A stretch of 64,000 nucleotides of DNA from Rugalucina vietnamica (taxonomy: Eukaryota > Mollusca > Bivalvia > Lucinida > Lucinidae). Positions 10,690-21,014 of this stretch are shown here, one piece after another. The stretch lies in the NCBI GenBank assembly GCA_964017185.1, contig OZ024879.1:39582383-39646382 (forward strand), given 5' to 3'. Each line of letters starts with the position of its first letter. The stretch's first letter is position 1. The notes beneath the pieces are model-generated. The model saw nothing but the letters and a program-made list of their open reading frames with translations. It had not been told where the DNA came from and searched no databases. A program made the translations under genes and the position numbers.

Positions 10690-10985
10690 TCACAGATTGA
10701 GTAAGCCTTTAACTCATAATGTTAATATTTTAGCTTGCAATATTCTTTGAGGGCGGTCCATGCCTGACTACATATCTCGTATTCTCGTAATTACGGATTT
10801 TTATGAGCTACGATATACGATTTCGGTACCTTGACCCTTTTACTACATAATACCTGTAGCTCGTAATATAAAACATGTAGCTCGTGATATAAACCTGTAA
10901 CTCGTGATATAAAACCACTACCTCGTAATATAAAACCTCTAGCTCGTAATATCAAACATATAGCAAAGTCAGCTTAGTATCATAA
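10690..10985. repeat. Minisatellite, TAGCTCGTAATATAAAAC units
   Basis: Irregular tandem units of about 18 bp (GTAGCTCGTGATATAAACC and variants) are clearest at 10857-10965. The array is related to the one split by the LINE at 5278/9807. Confidence 0.7.
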
Positions 10986-11474
10986 ATCTCTAGTTCATAA
11001 TGTCTTGGTTCTTATTCAGTCCGGTTTGTGGCCAACTCATAGAGAATAGATGATTGAGAATCTGTTGCACGTATAGACTTACGTTTACATTTATATACAT
11101 ATGAATGACATGAATGTAATTACCAATAGGAACAGGTGTATCATTCATATATACACATGGGAATAAGTGAGGGAACACCTGTAATAATATGACTACCATC
11201 TTTGGACTGCATTTATCCTTCTTTGTATAAATTAAGAAGAATGTTTTTGACTTTTTTTTCCAGAAGCTGTAGTATCCAAAGGTGCTTCTATGTGAAAAAG
11301 GTTAAACCAGAAATAAACCGCGGCGGACAGCGGCCATCTTTGATTGAGAAAATGATTGATAGATTAAAGGAAAATTCCGATATTCTTTGCGATAACTTCA
11401 TTCGTTGAACTCGCATTGTCGTAATTTTTCGTTAGCCTCAAGCTGTGACATTGCTTGTTGAACTTTGATCATAA

Positions 11475-11713
11475 ATGAGCCAGTGCATGAGAAAACCAAC
11501 AATCTGCATAGGCGAAAACAAAGGCGCAGATCAGCTTCGCAGTAACTGCGAAGCTGATCAGCGCCTTTGTTTTCGCTACACGGATAGTACAATCTCTCTT
11601 CTTCTTAAATCCGAAATTTCAAGTTTCTAGCCTGCTTCTGTGACTGTTCAGCCTGGTTTGTGTCAGACCTGGTCGGAATCCCAAATTGTTGGTTTTCTCA
11701 TGCACAGGCTCAT
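11475..11713 (+). mobile_element. MITE2 copy with exact empty-site evidence
   Basis: A well-preserved copy with terminal repeats ATGAGCC...GGCTCAT, extended inward by TGCATGAGAAAACCAACAAT and its complement. The inner hairpin (AAACAAAGGCGCAGATCAGC and complement) is perfect or nearly so. The flanking TAA is duplicated (11472-11474 and 11714-11716). The homologous sequence at 29407-29420 reads GATCATAATTTC with a single TAA, so it is the empty site. TIRs with a 3-bp TWA duplication are a hallmark of PIF/Harbinger-type elements, so MITE2 may be a non-autonomous member; that assignment is an inference. Confidence 0.88.
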
Positions 11714-11823
11714 TAATTCTTTCTGACTGACTGTCGGCGATACCAGCGATAGGTTTCACGATCACGTTTTGTTCTTTGGCTATACATTTTACAGGTTGTA
11801 AATTTTGAGCCAGATATTCTATA

Positions 11824-12413
11824 CTGGACAAAATAAGTTAGGGATCAAACTTTTAAGGATGCATTTAGGGTCAATCGATAATTAATCATTTTTTTTTTTT
11901 CATTTATATGGGGGATTAGCAGTTTTATCGCACTTTCATATGCCACCAATTTTGAAATTGTGCATCGCCAGACTTAAGCACAGCCGTTCTTTTAAGCACA
12001 CTACCCTAAAAACCAAAGTGATAAAAAGTGCATTAAAAACTGATTCCACAAAAAAAAATCACTTTTGCCAATTCATGAAAATTTTGCGAATTTGCAAGAT
12101 AGTCAACAAGATTCATCATTTCTAAGGTCAGCCAGCTAAAAACATTGGAAATTTCTAGCCATTTTAAAAGTTTTGCGCGAACAAACTTACACACCATCAG
12201 TTCTCTATGGGAATTTCATACCACTTTCATTTTAAGGGTAGTGTGACTTAAAGCCTGGTCTTGTTGAATGCAAAGACTATTGTTTCGACCTTCAAGTGTA
12301 CAAAGCTTACAAAATGAATTACCTTGATGATAGAATTGTTTCATCTCACCAGCAGTTCGAAATCTTGTAGAAATTGCGCGTTAAAAGTTTGATCCCTAAC
12401 TTTATTTGTCCAG
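11824..12413. mobile_element. TA-inserting TIR element (about 590 bp)
   Basis: Terminal inverted repeats of about 32 bp (CTGGACAAAATAAGTTAGGG at the left, its near complement ending TTTGTCCAG at the right), flanked by TATA on both sides. It is absent from the homologous position in the X copy at 29.5 kb. Inside is a second inverted pair, CACACTACCCT...AAAGTG and CACTTTCATTTTAAGGGTAGTGTG. There is no transposase frame. The TA flanks suggest a Tc1/mariner-type non-autonomous element. Confidence 0.8.
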
Positions 12414-13230
12414 TATATATGACCCTTTGGGAATATAAACATGCACTTTCCGGTTATAGCGTCATAGCGGAATTATTCTTTTATGGCTTTATTTGCAAAA
12501 GATCAAGAATTGTGCTTTCCATAGAAATCTATGCAAACTGTAGATTTTGTATGATTAGTTTGTTTGGAGATGAAACATGAAAGTTAGATGAAACATGAAA
12601 GTTTATATCAGATTCAACATTTTATTCCCGTTTCACTTTCAAAAATTAAGTTTTGCAGAGTACAGAAGCAAAAAGGCAAACTCGTTTTTAGTAAAAGTGG
12701 AATTTCTCATATATGACATATTGTATCCTCCGTAGTACAAAGACAAAATGTTGTGTACTTCCGTAAATTGACCTGTACCTAGACCAAGGGATGAAATGTA
12801 TGTGATAAAAAATTCAGTATCGCCAGAATAAAGGAAAATGGATTTTTGTTTTTCAAACTTTCCCAAAAGCGAAAAGTGTTCCCAAATTTTGCTCCATGTG
12901 TAAATATAACGGAAAATCTATGACAAAAGTCTGCTAAGAGCGTCCGGGATTTATAACTTGTCAAATATATTCGTCATATATTCTAAATTCATTTTTGACT
13001 ATTTATGTTGTTGGTAATTCAAGGGTCAAGAACGAGTATTATTATACACGTTTCCGCATTCATGGATTTCAAAAGCATTTTACGAAATACAAAAAATATT
13101 TTTTGTCTGTGAAAAGCAGGTAAAAAGTTAAGTAACAATGTTATATAATTATGACGGTCTTGTCCCATTCAGTATTAGTAAATAGTGTGTTTTGTGTCCG
13201 TTTCTGAATGGATAATTAAACTAACTGATT

Positions 13231-15189
13231 ATGGATGCGGCTGAAACATTCAGATATTTTTTGACTTACCGAACTATTCCTGACACAGGGGTATCTGTCA
13301 ATGAGTTTGTATTTAAAACAGTGTTTTACAAGTGTGGACCGTCATATTGTATCTGCAGATGTGCCTACGATCACGAGATTTTGTCGTACGTATCTGACAA
13401 TGGTGATGTTGATATGGAGACATTAGACACATTGACAGCGGCTATTAAAGATGGTTATTGTCCGCACGCATCAAAATTTACAGATAAAAGCTATTTGAGA
13501 CCAACAGGAATCAACATTTTCCACATAGCGGCTGCTTTGGACTCGGAAGAGCTGTCACGAACATTCATATACGGATATTATAGTGGGGAAATCGATATTC
13601 GAAATCTATACAGTAAAATCTTTAAAAAACACCCTTTTCACATTTCAGTACTAAAAGGTAATGCTGTAGTGGCAGCACTTTTCGCCAAAAATAATTTACA
13701 TTCCGTTCCGGCGCAATGGGGTGACCGGATAATCCTTGCAAATGAAAGGCAAAGCAATGTGTTGCGCGCTGAACAGACTTCTCTTCATGAGCTTTGCATT
13801 GCCAAAAGGGACATCAAAATGATAGATTTGTTATTTAAATATGCAGACCCTGCTCACTATCTTTCAACTGGAGAACGGGTATATGAATTGTTGTTTAAGA
13901 ATAACCACACAGACATGTTAAATGCTATTTTAGATGATATCATGACCGAAAATGAAGAGTGGCTAAGCTCTTTAGGTGCTGATCCTTATTATGACCCTGA
14001 CTATTCAAGGCGCTATGATTTGGTCGATGTACTTTCAATGGCAAAGCTGGCTGTCATGTACAATCAACGAGACATTTTCGACAAATCATTACAATTACTT
14101 TCGGAAGGACGGACTTCTTCGGATGGGAACCCATTACTTACTGTACGCAATGAGGAAGGTCACCCATTAATTATGGTATGTGAAGCTTTCAAATGGGGGA
14201 AAATCATCAACGCCTTTTCACAAAAGGAACTTAAAAACCTGAAGGAAGTCGAAAATGTATCAAGCTTTGTATATCTCTACGGTTTATTAACTCACTATAC
14301 GTCCTCTGGATTGCAAATAAAACATGCAATGAAACAACTACCAGATATTTGTGAGCTCATCAACACTCCATTCGATGCAACCTTTAGGAAATACAAAACG
14401 TACGAGGGTCTTACACCTCTCCAGTCGTATGTATCAAAACATGGTCAGGTGAGCATGGAAGTAGTCCGAACTCTGGTGGAGCTTGGAGCGGACATTGACA
14501 CGTTGTATCCACAAGATCGTAAGGAATACAATGAATCAATAAGAAGCACGGTAACACTCAAAGGAGGAAAACCGCTGGTTCTGCATTTGTGTATATTGAA
14601 CGAAGACGATAAGAATATCAAACGAGAATGGAGAAAAATTCTCGAGCTGCTGCTATATGAAAATGTCTCTCTGAAAATGAATACAACAGTTGTTGCTTTC
14701 GGTCTTAAACACTACAAAGACCAAATTCTGTTTAAACGTAGGATGCAGGTAGGCACTAAGAATACAATGAAAAATGCAGAAAAAATTGAACCAGGAACAT
14801 ACATAATGGATTACACGAATCTGTCCTGGATTTTGCTGTACCACTTCTAATGGAAGCTGGATTCAACTACACACGTGCTGATATAGAAGAGGCAATTAAC
14901 TTGTCAATAGCTCCATCAGATGATTCTGTGGATGACTTGTTAGACGGACAACATTGTGGTATTGGATCTGGAGGGTCTCTTCCACTGGAAAAAAAATCAC
15001 GTGTTAGAGTATCTAGGGCAGTGTTTGTCAGGAACAAGGCCTCTGATGTTTCTATGTCGAAATGTTCTGAGAAAACATTTACCAAGACGTCAGATACATA
15101 GATACGTGTCTAGTGTAAAACTATCGCAAACTATAAAGGATTATCTATTACTGAAGCCATTGCTGCTAACATTGTCAGATGATATATAA
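13231..15189 (+). pseudogene. ASB-like (ankyrin repeat + SOCS box) pseudogene, arm A
   Basis: Related to ankyrin-repeat and SOCS-box proteins, which as a family recruit substrates to cullin-5 ubiquitin ligases. The ATG at 13231 opens 539 intact codons with ankyrin-like helices (INIFHIAAALDSEE, HPFHISVLKGNAVVAAL, TSLHELCIAKRDIKM, GLTPLQSYVSKHG, LVELGADIDT). Compared with arm B, a 7-bp deletion near 14813 shifts the frame to a stop at 14850, and an extra A in the A8 run near 14990 shifts it again. The SOCS-box remnant (LCRNVLRKHLPRRQIHRYV, then a TIKDYL end) lies in a third frame to 15189. It is intronless, so it may be a retrocopy. A truncated 539-residue product is possible but would lack the SOCS box. 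Confidence 0.8.
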
Positions 15190-15194
15190 ATAAG

Positions 15195-15320
15195 ATCATA
15201 AATGAGCTGTCGCACACAAAAACAACAACATGCATACGCGACAATAAATTCGCAGAACAGTTTCGCAATATCTGCGAAGCTGATCAGCGTCTCTTTTTCG
15301 GTATACAGATACACACAGGT
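15195..15320 (+). mobile_element. MITE2 fragment
   Basis: A degraded left half: GATCATAAATGAGCTG, AACAACAACATGCATA, then the hairpin trace CAGAACAGTTTCGC...GCGAAGCTGATCAGCG. It lies just downstream of the ASB-like pseudogene and is not found at the matching place in arm B. Confidence 0.6.
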
Positions 15321-16040
15321 ATGTTATTAAGTACATGTATGGGCAACGAGGCCTACGAACCGAATCTATAGGGTCACTGAAGAGGCTTAAATAGCCGAAA
15401 CCGCGGTATGGCTCATCCCCTTTTCAAGGGAAATGGCGGTCCCTATGGTGGTTTCCAAAATCCTACCCTGACACCTTTATCAAAGTTCTCTGAGATAAAT
15501 ATGAAAAATTTATATACGAAAAGCGATCGTATCCAAGAAGAGGATGAAATTGAACGTGAGGGTAACCCAAAATGCTAATTATAGGATGGTAATAAGATTT
15601 ATTTTTATATAAATATGATCATTGTTTGTACTGGCCTCGCTGTAATCAAAATATTAATCAATCTCACAATAATTTAGACGGTCAGTATCTATGCCCGTAA
15701 TAATAAAAATCATTAGCCGTCTCCGACTCGGTCTGATTCAAAACGCATGATTTTGCAAGTTATGGTCCAGGGAGATTCAACATTATGATAAATTTGTGGT
15801 TTCCTGCAGAAAGAAACGATCAAAGCAAAAACATGATACTTGCGTTGGTCGGTAAGGCATGTGTCATACAGCTAAACAAGATCAGAAGCTTACAATAAAT
15901 AAACATGTTTTACAAACCGATTCGCCCGAAGAAATCTCAGCCATTTTCATCGCGTCCTGCTTGTTGAGACGTTTATTATTCGCAGGCCTCGTTGTCCGTA
16001 GGTAAAGACAGAACGGTGTGAGGTAGAACAATTCCTCTTC
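15321..16040. other. Non-coding part of arm A
   Basis: No gene. From about 15520 it matches arm B (31380-31930 reversed), which confirms a duplicated non-coding flank. The motif ACGAGGCCTACGAA at 15349 recurs inverted at 15980 (TTCGCAGGCCTCGT), so this interval may itself be an old TIR element. Confidence 0.5.
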
Positions 16041-16260
16041 TTATTTTATCCTGACTGTCCATGCCATTTGCGACATACCTGGTCGAAAACCCAAATAGCT
16101 GGTAGCGGATCCCTGACTGAGTGGTAAAGAGCGCTGATATGTCATTACGGCGCTTAACGATTCGATCATTTCAGCGCCGTGCCTGGTATTGGTTCGAGTC
16201 GCACACGGGGCACATGTGAGACAAGCCAAGTTCTGCTTCCGGGTGTGCCAGGTGTCAACA
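16041..16260 (+). mobile_element. MITE2 remnant interrupted by tRNA-headed SINE (type 4)
   Basis: 16024-16104 is the right part of a MITE2 (AACAATTCCTCTTCTT, ACCTGGTCGAAAACCC). It is followed by a tRNA-like head (GAGTGGTAAAGAGCGCTGAT, a long variable arm, B-box-like GGTTCGAGTCGC near 16193) and the SINE body with ACAAGCCAAGTTCTGCTT. The same compound structure is at 31120-31375 in arm B, so both insertions predate the duplication. The long variable arm resembles class II tRNAs (Ser/Leu). Confidence 0.6.
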
Positions 16261-16739
16261 GATTATCATATTAAAATCAATGCCAATACACACTGAGTAT
16301 TGTCCTTTATATAGCCCCATGTAGGTCGATCTTTATATGCATATATATCATGTACCCTGAATGTTTATTGCTGTTGATCATCACAGACCGACCATCTTTG
16401 CTGTAGAAGCACAAAATTGTGAGTATCCGATCAGGTAATTGTATATGCACGATAGGCAGAAGCGTGATAGGCTAGAGGGTCAGTAAAAGTTTACCTCCAT
16501 AAGCATGTACCACCGTTAATGTCTAGTTCTCGTAAAATATTCGGGCCCCCGCCAATTGCGGACTAAAGAAATAAATGGGCTGCTTGTGCCTCCAGGCAAA
16601 GCTTATACGCTACTGACTGACCATCTGATTACTGGTTACCCGCTCAAGTATGAGCCTGCCCGGGAAAAGTGGTTCAAGTCGAACCATCCATATATATAAG
16701 CCTTAGATGCTTCTATGAGAGGTTATATTTAAAGCAATG

Positions 16740-16865
16740 TTTGGATGTCATCACGACATCCTGCTTTTGGGTAAATGTCCCATAGAATGAGGAAACATCC
16801 CGACATGACCATAGCTGTTGACTAAGACGCTAACCTTAACTCAAACAAACAAACAAAATAAATAA
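16740..16865 (+). repeat. SINE-tail-like fragment
   Basis: Carries GGATGTCATCACGACATCCTGCTTTTGG, GTCCCATAGAATGAGG, CATGACCATAGCTGTTGACT and a final CAAACAAACAAACAAA tail. The same tail type occurs at 28940-29090 (inverted, arm B) and 54680-54830. No tRNA head is visible here. Confidence 0.5.
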
Positions 16866-17074
16866 TAAGACATTCAAGTTTCCACCCATGCGGTAACCCA
16901 TGTGGGGAGCGCACTATCTAGGATAGTATACACGCTGTAGATTCACTATTCGCCAGAAATGCGGTGGTTGTGCAGTCACTAATGAATGAGCGCGTTGTTT
17001 ACAAAAATTGCGCAATAGTGGTAAGTATTTTGCATGTTTTCTGGTAATCGGATTTTTCCATCGTCGGGCAGCTT

Positions 17075-17565
17075 ACTCAATCTTTGAGTCCTCGTTTTTG
17101 ATTCATCATGGAATTGATCATGATTTATTTGTTTGTCCTTGATGATTCATTGACTAGTTAGAGATTCACCACGAGGACCGAACTACTAACTAAATGTGAA
17201 CCACTGCAGAAGCTGAGGGTGAGGTTAGGTACCTGTACAACCGGTTTAAGCCCGCCAGTAATTTCATATTACTGAACATTCCAAGGCGATACTTCTGTGG
17301 TGGTTCTAATTGTTTTATGTCTTGGTGTTGAAATGTATTTGTGCTGTTGGCGCCTTATGTATGTTATCATAGTTTTAGTTAAGTTTAGGTAGCTGAGTGG
17401 CCACCTATTAGAAAAATAGCTGCTCATTCGGTTTACGAAATGTTTTCATGGTATAAGTACCTTTAAGTTATTGTTAGTTTGGTTTTTTTCCCGCCTCAGC
17501 CTTTGGAGTGGGAATCTTTTTTCTGATTGCGCCTTTTCCTGATCGTTGCTTACTTGTACCTTTTG
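17075..17565 (+). repeat. Repeat C copy inserted in arm A
   Basis: Contains TTTGAGTCCTCGTTTTTGAT, ACCACGAGGACCGAACTACT, GCAGAAGCTGAGGGTGAGG, TTGGCGCCTTATGTATG and GATTGCGCCTTTTCCTGATC. Arm B runs directly from the sequence before 17075 to ATGTGCCACCTTTT, so this copy inserted after the arms separated. Confidence 0.7.
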
Positions 17566-17589
17566 ATTATGTGCCACCTTTTATCGTTC

Positions 17590-18400
17590 GTTGCTCGTGC
17601 CGTGTTATGGCAAAATTACCACAAAAGATATTTGTATGAGCATGCAGAAAGCATTGTTTTTGGATTGCAGTTGAAATAAAATCGCTGCAGGCATGCATGA
17701 TACCCTGCCACGCAAATTTAATTTAGCAAAAATGTTTGTCAATAAGCTCTCAAGATAAAGTGCAGAACAAAATTTTGTCATAAATGAAGGACCATAACTC
17801 TGTATACATTGATAAAATTTACCCATCTTCAATCCCAAACCACTACTTCCTGATTTGAACTTTTATACAAAGTTTGAAGAAAATTGGTTGATAAATGCAC
17901 ACAACAGAGGCAGGAAATGAAATTTTAATGTAAATCATGGGCCATAACTCTATACTTATTTAACGAAATTTATTGATTTTCAATCCCAAACCACTCCAAT
18001 ACAAAGTTTGAAGAAAATCAGTCAATAAATGCTCAAGATAGAGCCCGGAAACAAAATTTTAACTTAATCAAGGGCAATAACTCTGTACTTATTTGACGAA
18101 ATTGTACCCATCTTCAATCCCAGACCACTCCTTCGTGGTATCAACTCCTATACAAAGTTTGAAGAAAATCGGTCAATAAATACTCACTGTACTTATTTGA
18201 CGAAATTTACCCATCTTCAATCCCAAACCACTCCTTCCTGATATGAACTCCTATACAAAGTTTAAAGAAAATCGGTCAATCAATGCTCAAGATAGAGCCC
18301 GGAAACGAAACGCTGACGGACGGACAGACAGACAGACGGACGGACTCTCGAACGCATTTTTGGAGGGTTTAAATAATACGCCGCACTTTTTAAGTGGCGG
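17590..18400. repeat. Irregular tandem array (TTCAATCCCAAACCACT units)
   Basis: Units of roughly 100-145 bp repeat CCATCTTCAATCCCAAACCACT (near 17823, 17973, 18109, 18212), TATACAAAGTTTGAAGAAAAT and CGGTCAATAAATGCTCAAGA. They are followed by a purine-rich GGACGGACAGACAGACAGACG run (18312-18342) and AAGTGGCGGGGTATAAA. This layout is widespread in mollusc genomes. Short open frames here have no protein features. Confidence 0.7.
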
Positions 18401-18404
18401 GGTA

Positions 18405-18865
18405 TAAAAAGTCGGAAAAGTTCGAAAATCGAAGCATTGTCTCTTCTAGTTTGACAGTCGAACAATTTTGAAACAAAAAATGAATAAAACCGGAAGTAAG
18501 CGCTTCTTTGGATCTTTCACCATGTCAAATCGCATTCTGGTGTGATTTGTCTATTTCGTGATTTTCAGCAATTAGTGACTGTACATGCGAATTGCATAGG
18601 AAAGCGCGACTGTCGCAGTGAAAGAGAGACATTGTGCGAAGCAAATGATATCTAGTAAGTTGTTTTGTACCCAGTGGTATAAGAAATCGTTTACCTTTTT
18701 TTTTCATTAATTCTGAAGTGAGAAATGCTCACAGGGCGATAGAAATATGCGCAAACAATATTTTATAACATACCCTATGGTGCTACAGCGTTTAGCAAGG
18801 TAATAAATGCAGTTTGTATTATTTATTAATTAATTTTGATACCACTCATATAACTATAAACATAA
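18405..18865 (+). repeat. Repeat D copy
   Basis: Shares a long ordered set with 20110-20545 and, inverted, with 23990-24480: CGAAAATCGAAGCATTGTCTC, GATCTTTCA.CATG, GATTTGTCTATTTCG, ACTGTCGCAGTGAAAGAGAG, CAAATGATATCTA, AGAAATGCTCACAGGGCGAT and ATACCCTATGGTGCTACAGC. Non-coding. Confidence 0.75.
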
Positions 18866-18867
18866 AA

Positions 18868-19240
18868 AGGTACAAGTAGGCAACGATCAGGAAAAGGCGC
18901 AATCAGAAAAGATTCCCACTCCAAAAACCGAGGCGGGAAAAAACTAAACTAACAATAAGGTACATGTACTTATACCATGAAAACATTTCGTAACCGAATG
19001 AGCAGCTATTTTCCCAATAGGTGGCCGCTCAGTTACCTAAACTTAACTAAAATATGATAACATACATACGAGTATGTAAGGCGTCAACAGCACAAACATT
19101 TTTAAACACCAAGACATAAAACAATAAGAACCACCACAGAGGTATCGCCTTGGAACGATCAGTAATATAAAATTACTTGTGGGCTTCAACCAGTTTAATG
19201 TACCTAACCTCACCCTCAGCTTCTGCGGTGGTTCCCAACA
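18868..19240 (-). repeat. Repeat C copy inserted at the D/E junction
   Basis: Carries AAAGGTACAAGTAGGCAACG at the left and CCTCACCCTCAGCTTCTGC at the right. At 20545 the D and E repeats join directly (ATAACTATAAATATAAACTCCATATTC), whereas here C separates them. Confidence 0.75.
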
Positions 19241-19244
19241 TAAA

Positions 19245-19600
19245 GTTCATATTCTATGTAATCCTCCATCATCATACACTTTTCGACCTAACGCCGAAGA
19301 CTACAGAACCACAGCAGCTAATCTGTAGGTATTTAGTTCTTGTAGGTTGAGACAAAAGAGGAACAGATTCAGCTTTGGTGGATATATGTCAAGTAAGTAG
19401 TCTATTGGGTTATATCTACATACTAATAATCTTTCCGCTGCCACAGTCCAGCTAACTCTGCTTATTTCCCTACTTTTGAAAAAAAAAACACATAGTTTTC
19501 CATTTTGTTTCAAGATGGCAAACCATGTTGCCGGTGTTGAGGCTCCTTCTACAACAAATGTGGAAAACAAACCCTCGACATGGGCATAATATGTTGCGAA
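19245..19600. repeat. Repeat E copy
   Basis: Ordered motifs TTCATATTCTATGTAATCCTC, ATCATCATACACTTTTCGACC, TATTTAGTTCTTGTAGGT, AAGTAAGTAGTCT.TTGGGTTATATCTACA, CATTTTGTTTCAAGATGG and GTTGCCGGTGTTGAGGCT. Other copies are at 20545-20890 and, inverted, at 23250-23645. A 134-codon open frame on the minus strand (19301-19705) crosses this repeat and the next C copy and is not conserved in the others. Confidence 0.7.
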
Positions 19601-19689
19601 GAAAACGCTAATCAGGCCTTTTCGTCGCAACCAACCCCGATACAGCACCGAAATAAATCTCGTGTCCCCTTGCTCATGAACTGCTCTGG

Positions 19690-19975
19690 TAACTGATCGT
19701 TCCAAGTCGATACTTCTGTGGTGGTTCTTTTCGTTTTATGTCTTGGTGTTTAAAAAAGAAATTGTGCTGTTGGCGCCTTATTTTTGTTTTCATATTTTTA
19801 GTTAAGGTAACTGAGTGGCTACCTATTGGGAAAATAGATGCTCATTCGGCTTACGATATGTTTCATGGTATAAGTACCTGATTGTTAGTTTGGTTTTTTT
19901 CCAACCTCGGTTTTTGGAGTGGGAATCTTTTTCTGATTGCGCCTTTTCCTGATCTTTGCCTACTTGTACCTTTCT
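19690..19975 (+). repeat. Repeat C copy
   Basis: Carries CGATACTTCTGTGGTGGTTC, TTTTATGTCTTGGTGTTT, TGGCGCCTTATTT, GGAAAATAGATGCTCATTCG and GATTGCGCCTTTTCCTGATC. It faces the inverted C copy at 18868-19240 across 450 bp, making a potential large stem-loop. Confidence 0.7.
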
Positions 19976-20109
19976 ATTCTAATTGTACCTTTCTATTAAG
20001 TACAGCGATGATTCGGACAGTTCTGTAGCGTAGTATAATAGCGCAGTAAATTAGCGCAGTAAAATAGTGCCCTTGAGCCCGGTGTCTCCGACATTGTCTC
20101 CTATCCATT

Positions 20110-20900
20110 ACGTCGAACTCTTTTGGATGTCAGTTGAAAAAAATTCCCAAAATCGAAGCACTGTCTCTTCTTGTTTGACTATCGTATGCGCATCTTTAGA
20201 TCTTTCAACATGCCGAATCGTCGTCTGGTGTAATTTGTCTATTTCGAAATTTTCAGCAATTAATGCGAATTTCATTGGAACGCTCGACTGTCGCAGTGAA
20301 AGAGAGGCAATGTGCGAAACAAATGATATCTAATTAGTTATTTTGTACCCGGTGATATAAGAAAGCATTTTCCATTTTTTCCATTAATTCTGAAGTGAGA
20401 AATGCTCACAGGGCGATAGAAATATGCGCAAACAATATTTTATAACATACCCTATGGTGCTACAGCGTTTAGCAAGGTAATAAATGCAGTTTGTATTATT
20501 TATTAATTAATTTTGATGCCACTCATATAACTATAAATATAAACTCCATATTCTATGTAATCCTGCATCATCATACGCTTTTCAACCTGACACTGAAGAC
20601 TACAGAGCTGCCGCAGCTAATGTATAGGTATTTAGTTCTTGTAGGTAAATAAAAAAGAGGAACAGACATACTTGTCAAGTAAGTAGCCTGTTGGGTTATG
20701 TCTACATAAAATAATCTTTCCGCTGTTCCACACTCCAACTGACTGTGCTTATTTCTCTAATTTTTGCAAAACAAGAACATAGTTCTCCATTTCGTTTCAA
20801 GATTGCTGACCATGTTGCCGGTGTTGGGGCTTCTTCCTGGAAGAATCTTCCATCACAGATGTAGGAAACAGGGATACCCTCGACATGGGTATGATATACT
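20110..20900 (+). repeat. Contiguous D-E composite repeat
   Basis: D (20110-20545) runs straight into E (20545-20890), showing that D and E are parts of one larger repeat. Within D, about 40 bp present at 18470-18505 are missing near 20185. Confidence 0.7.
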
Positions 20901-21014
20901 GAAAACCACCCTGTTTTTGTTATTTTTTATGACTTAGTAGAACCATTTTTATTTCCAACATCATTTTTGGTTAATTCCAATATCAGATCTTTGACCTTGC
21001 AGCAGATTCAATAA

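Larger units (their letters stand above)
11154..12900. mobile_element. TIR element X, copy A, hosting two nested elements
   Basis: The left end CACATGGGAATAAGTG...GGGAACACC is inverted at the right end as GTGTTCCC...GCTCCATGTG. A second copy at 29107-30020 lies in the same orientation and aligns along its whole length: CTGTAGTATC, GCGGCGGACAGCGG, ACTTTGATCATAA, CACGTTTTGTTCTTTGGCTATACATTTT, CGGAATTATTCTTTTA, TTGTATCCTCCGTAG. This copy is longer because of a MITE2 (11475-11713) and a TA-flanked element (11824-12413). No transposase is seen. Confidence 0.75.
13040..17650. repeat. Inverted segmental duplication, arm A
   Basis: This matches the reverse complement of about 28690-34440. Anchors include the ASB-like pseudogene with its 5' flank (GTTTCTGAATGGATAATTAAACTAACT), the block around AAGAAGAGGATGAAA...GAGGGTAACCCAAAATGCTA (15535-15575), GGAGATTCAACA (15770), GAAGCTTA.AATAAATAAA (15887), ATGCCAATACA.ACTGAGTATTG (16280), and GCGCAATAGTGGTAAGTATTTTGCATG (17012-17038). 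Repeat C (17075-17565) is a later insertion in this arm. Arm ends are approximate. Confidence 0.85.

Noticed and set aside
13231-14850. An intact 539-codon ASB-like gene
   Set aside because: The homologous copy in arm B shows that the stop at 14850 comes from a 7-bp deletion and that the SOCS box continues in other frames, so a pseudogene call is better.
19301-19705. A 134-codon minus-strand frame
   Set aside because: Spans repeat E and part of repeat C; the frame is not kept in the E copies at 20545 and 23250.
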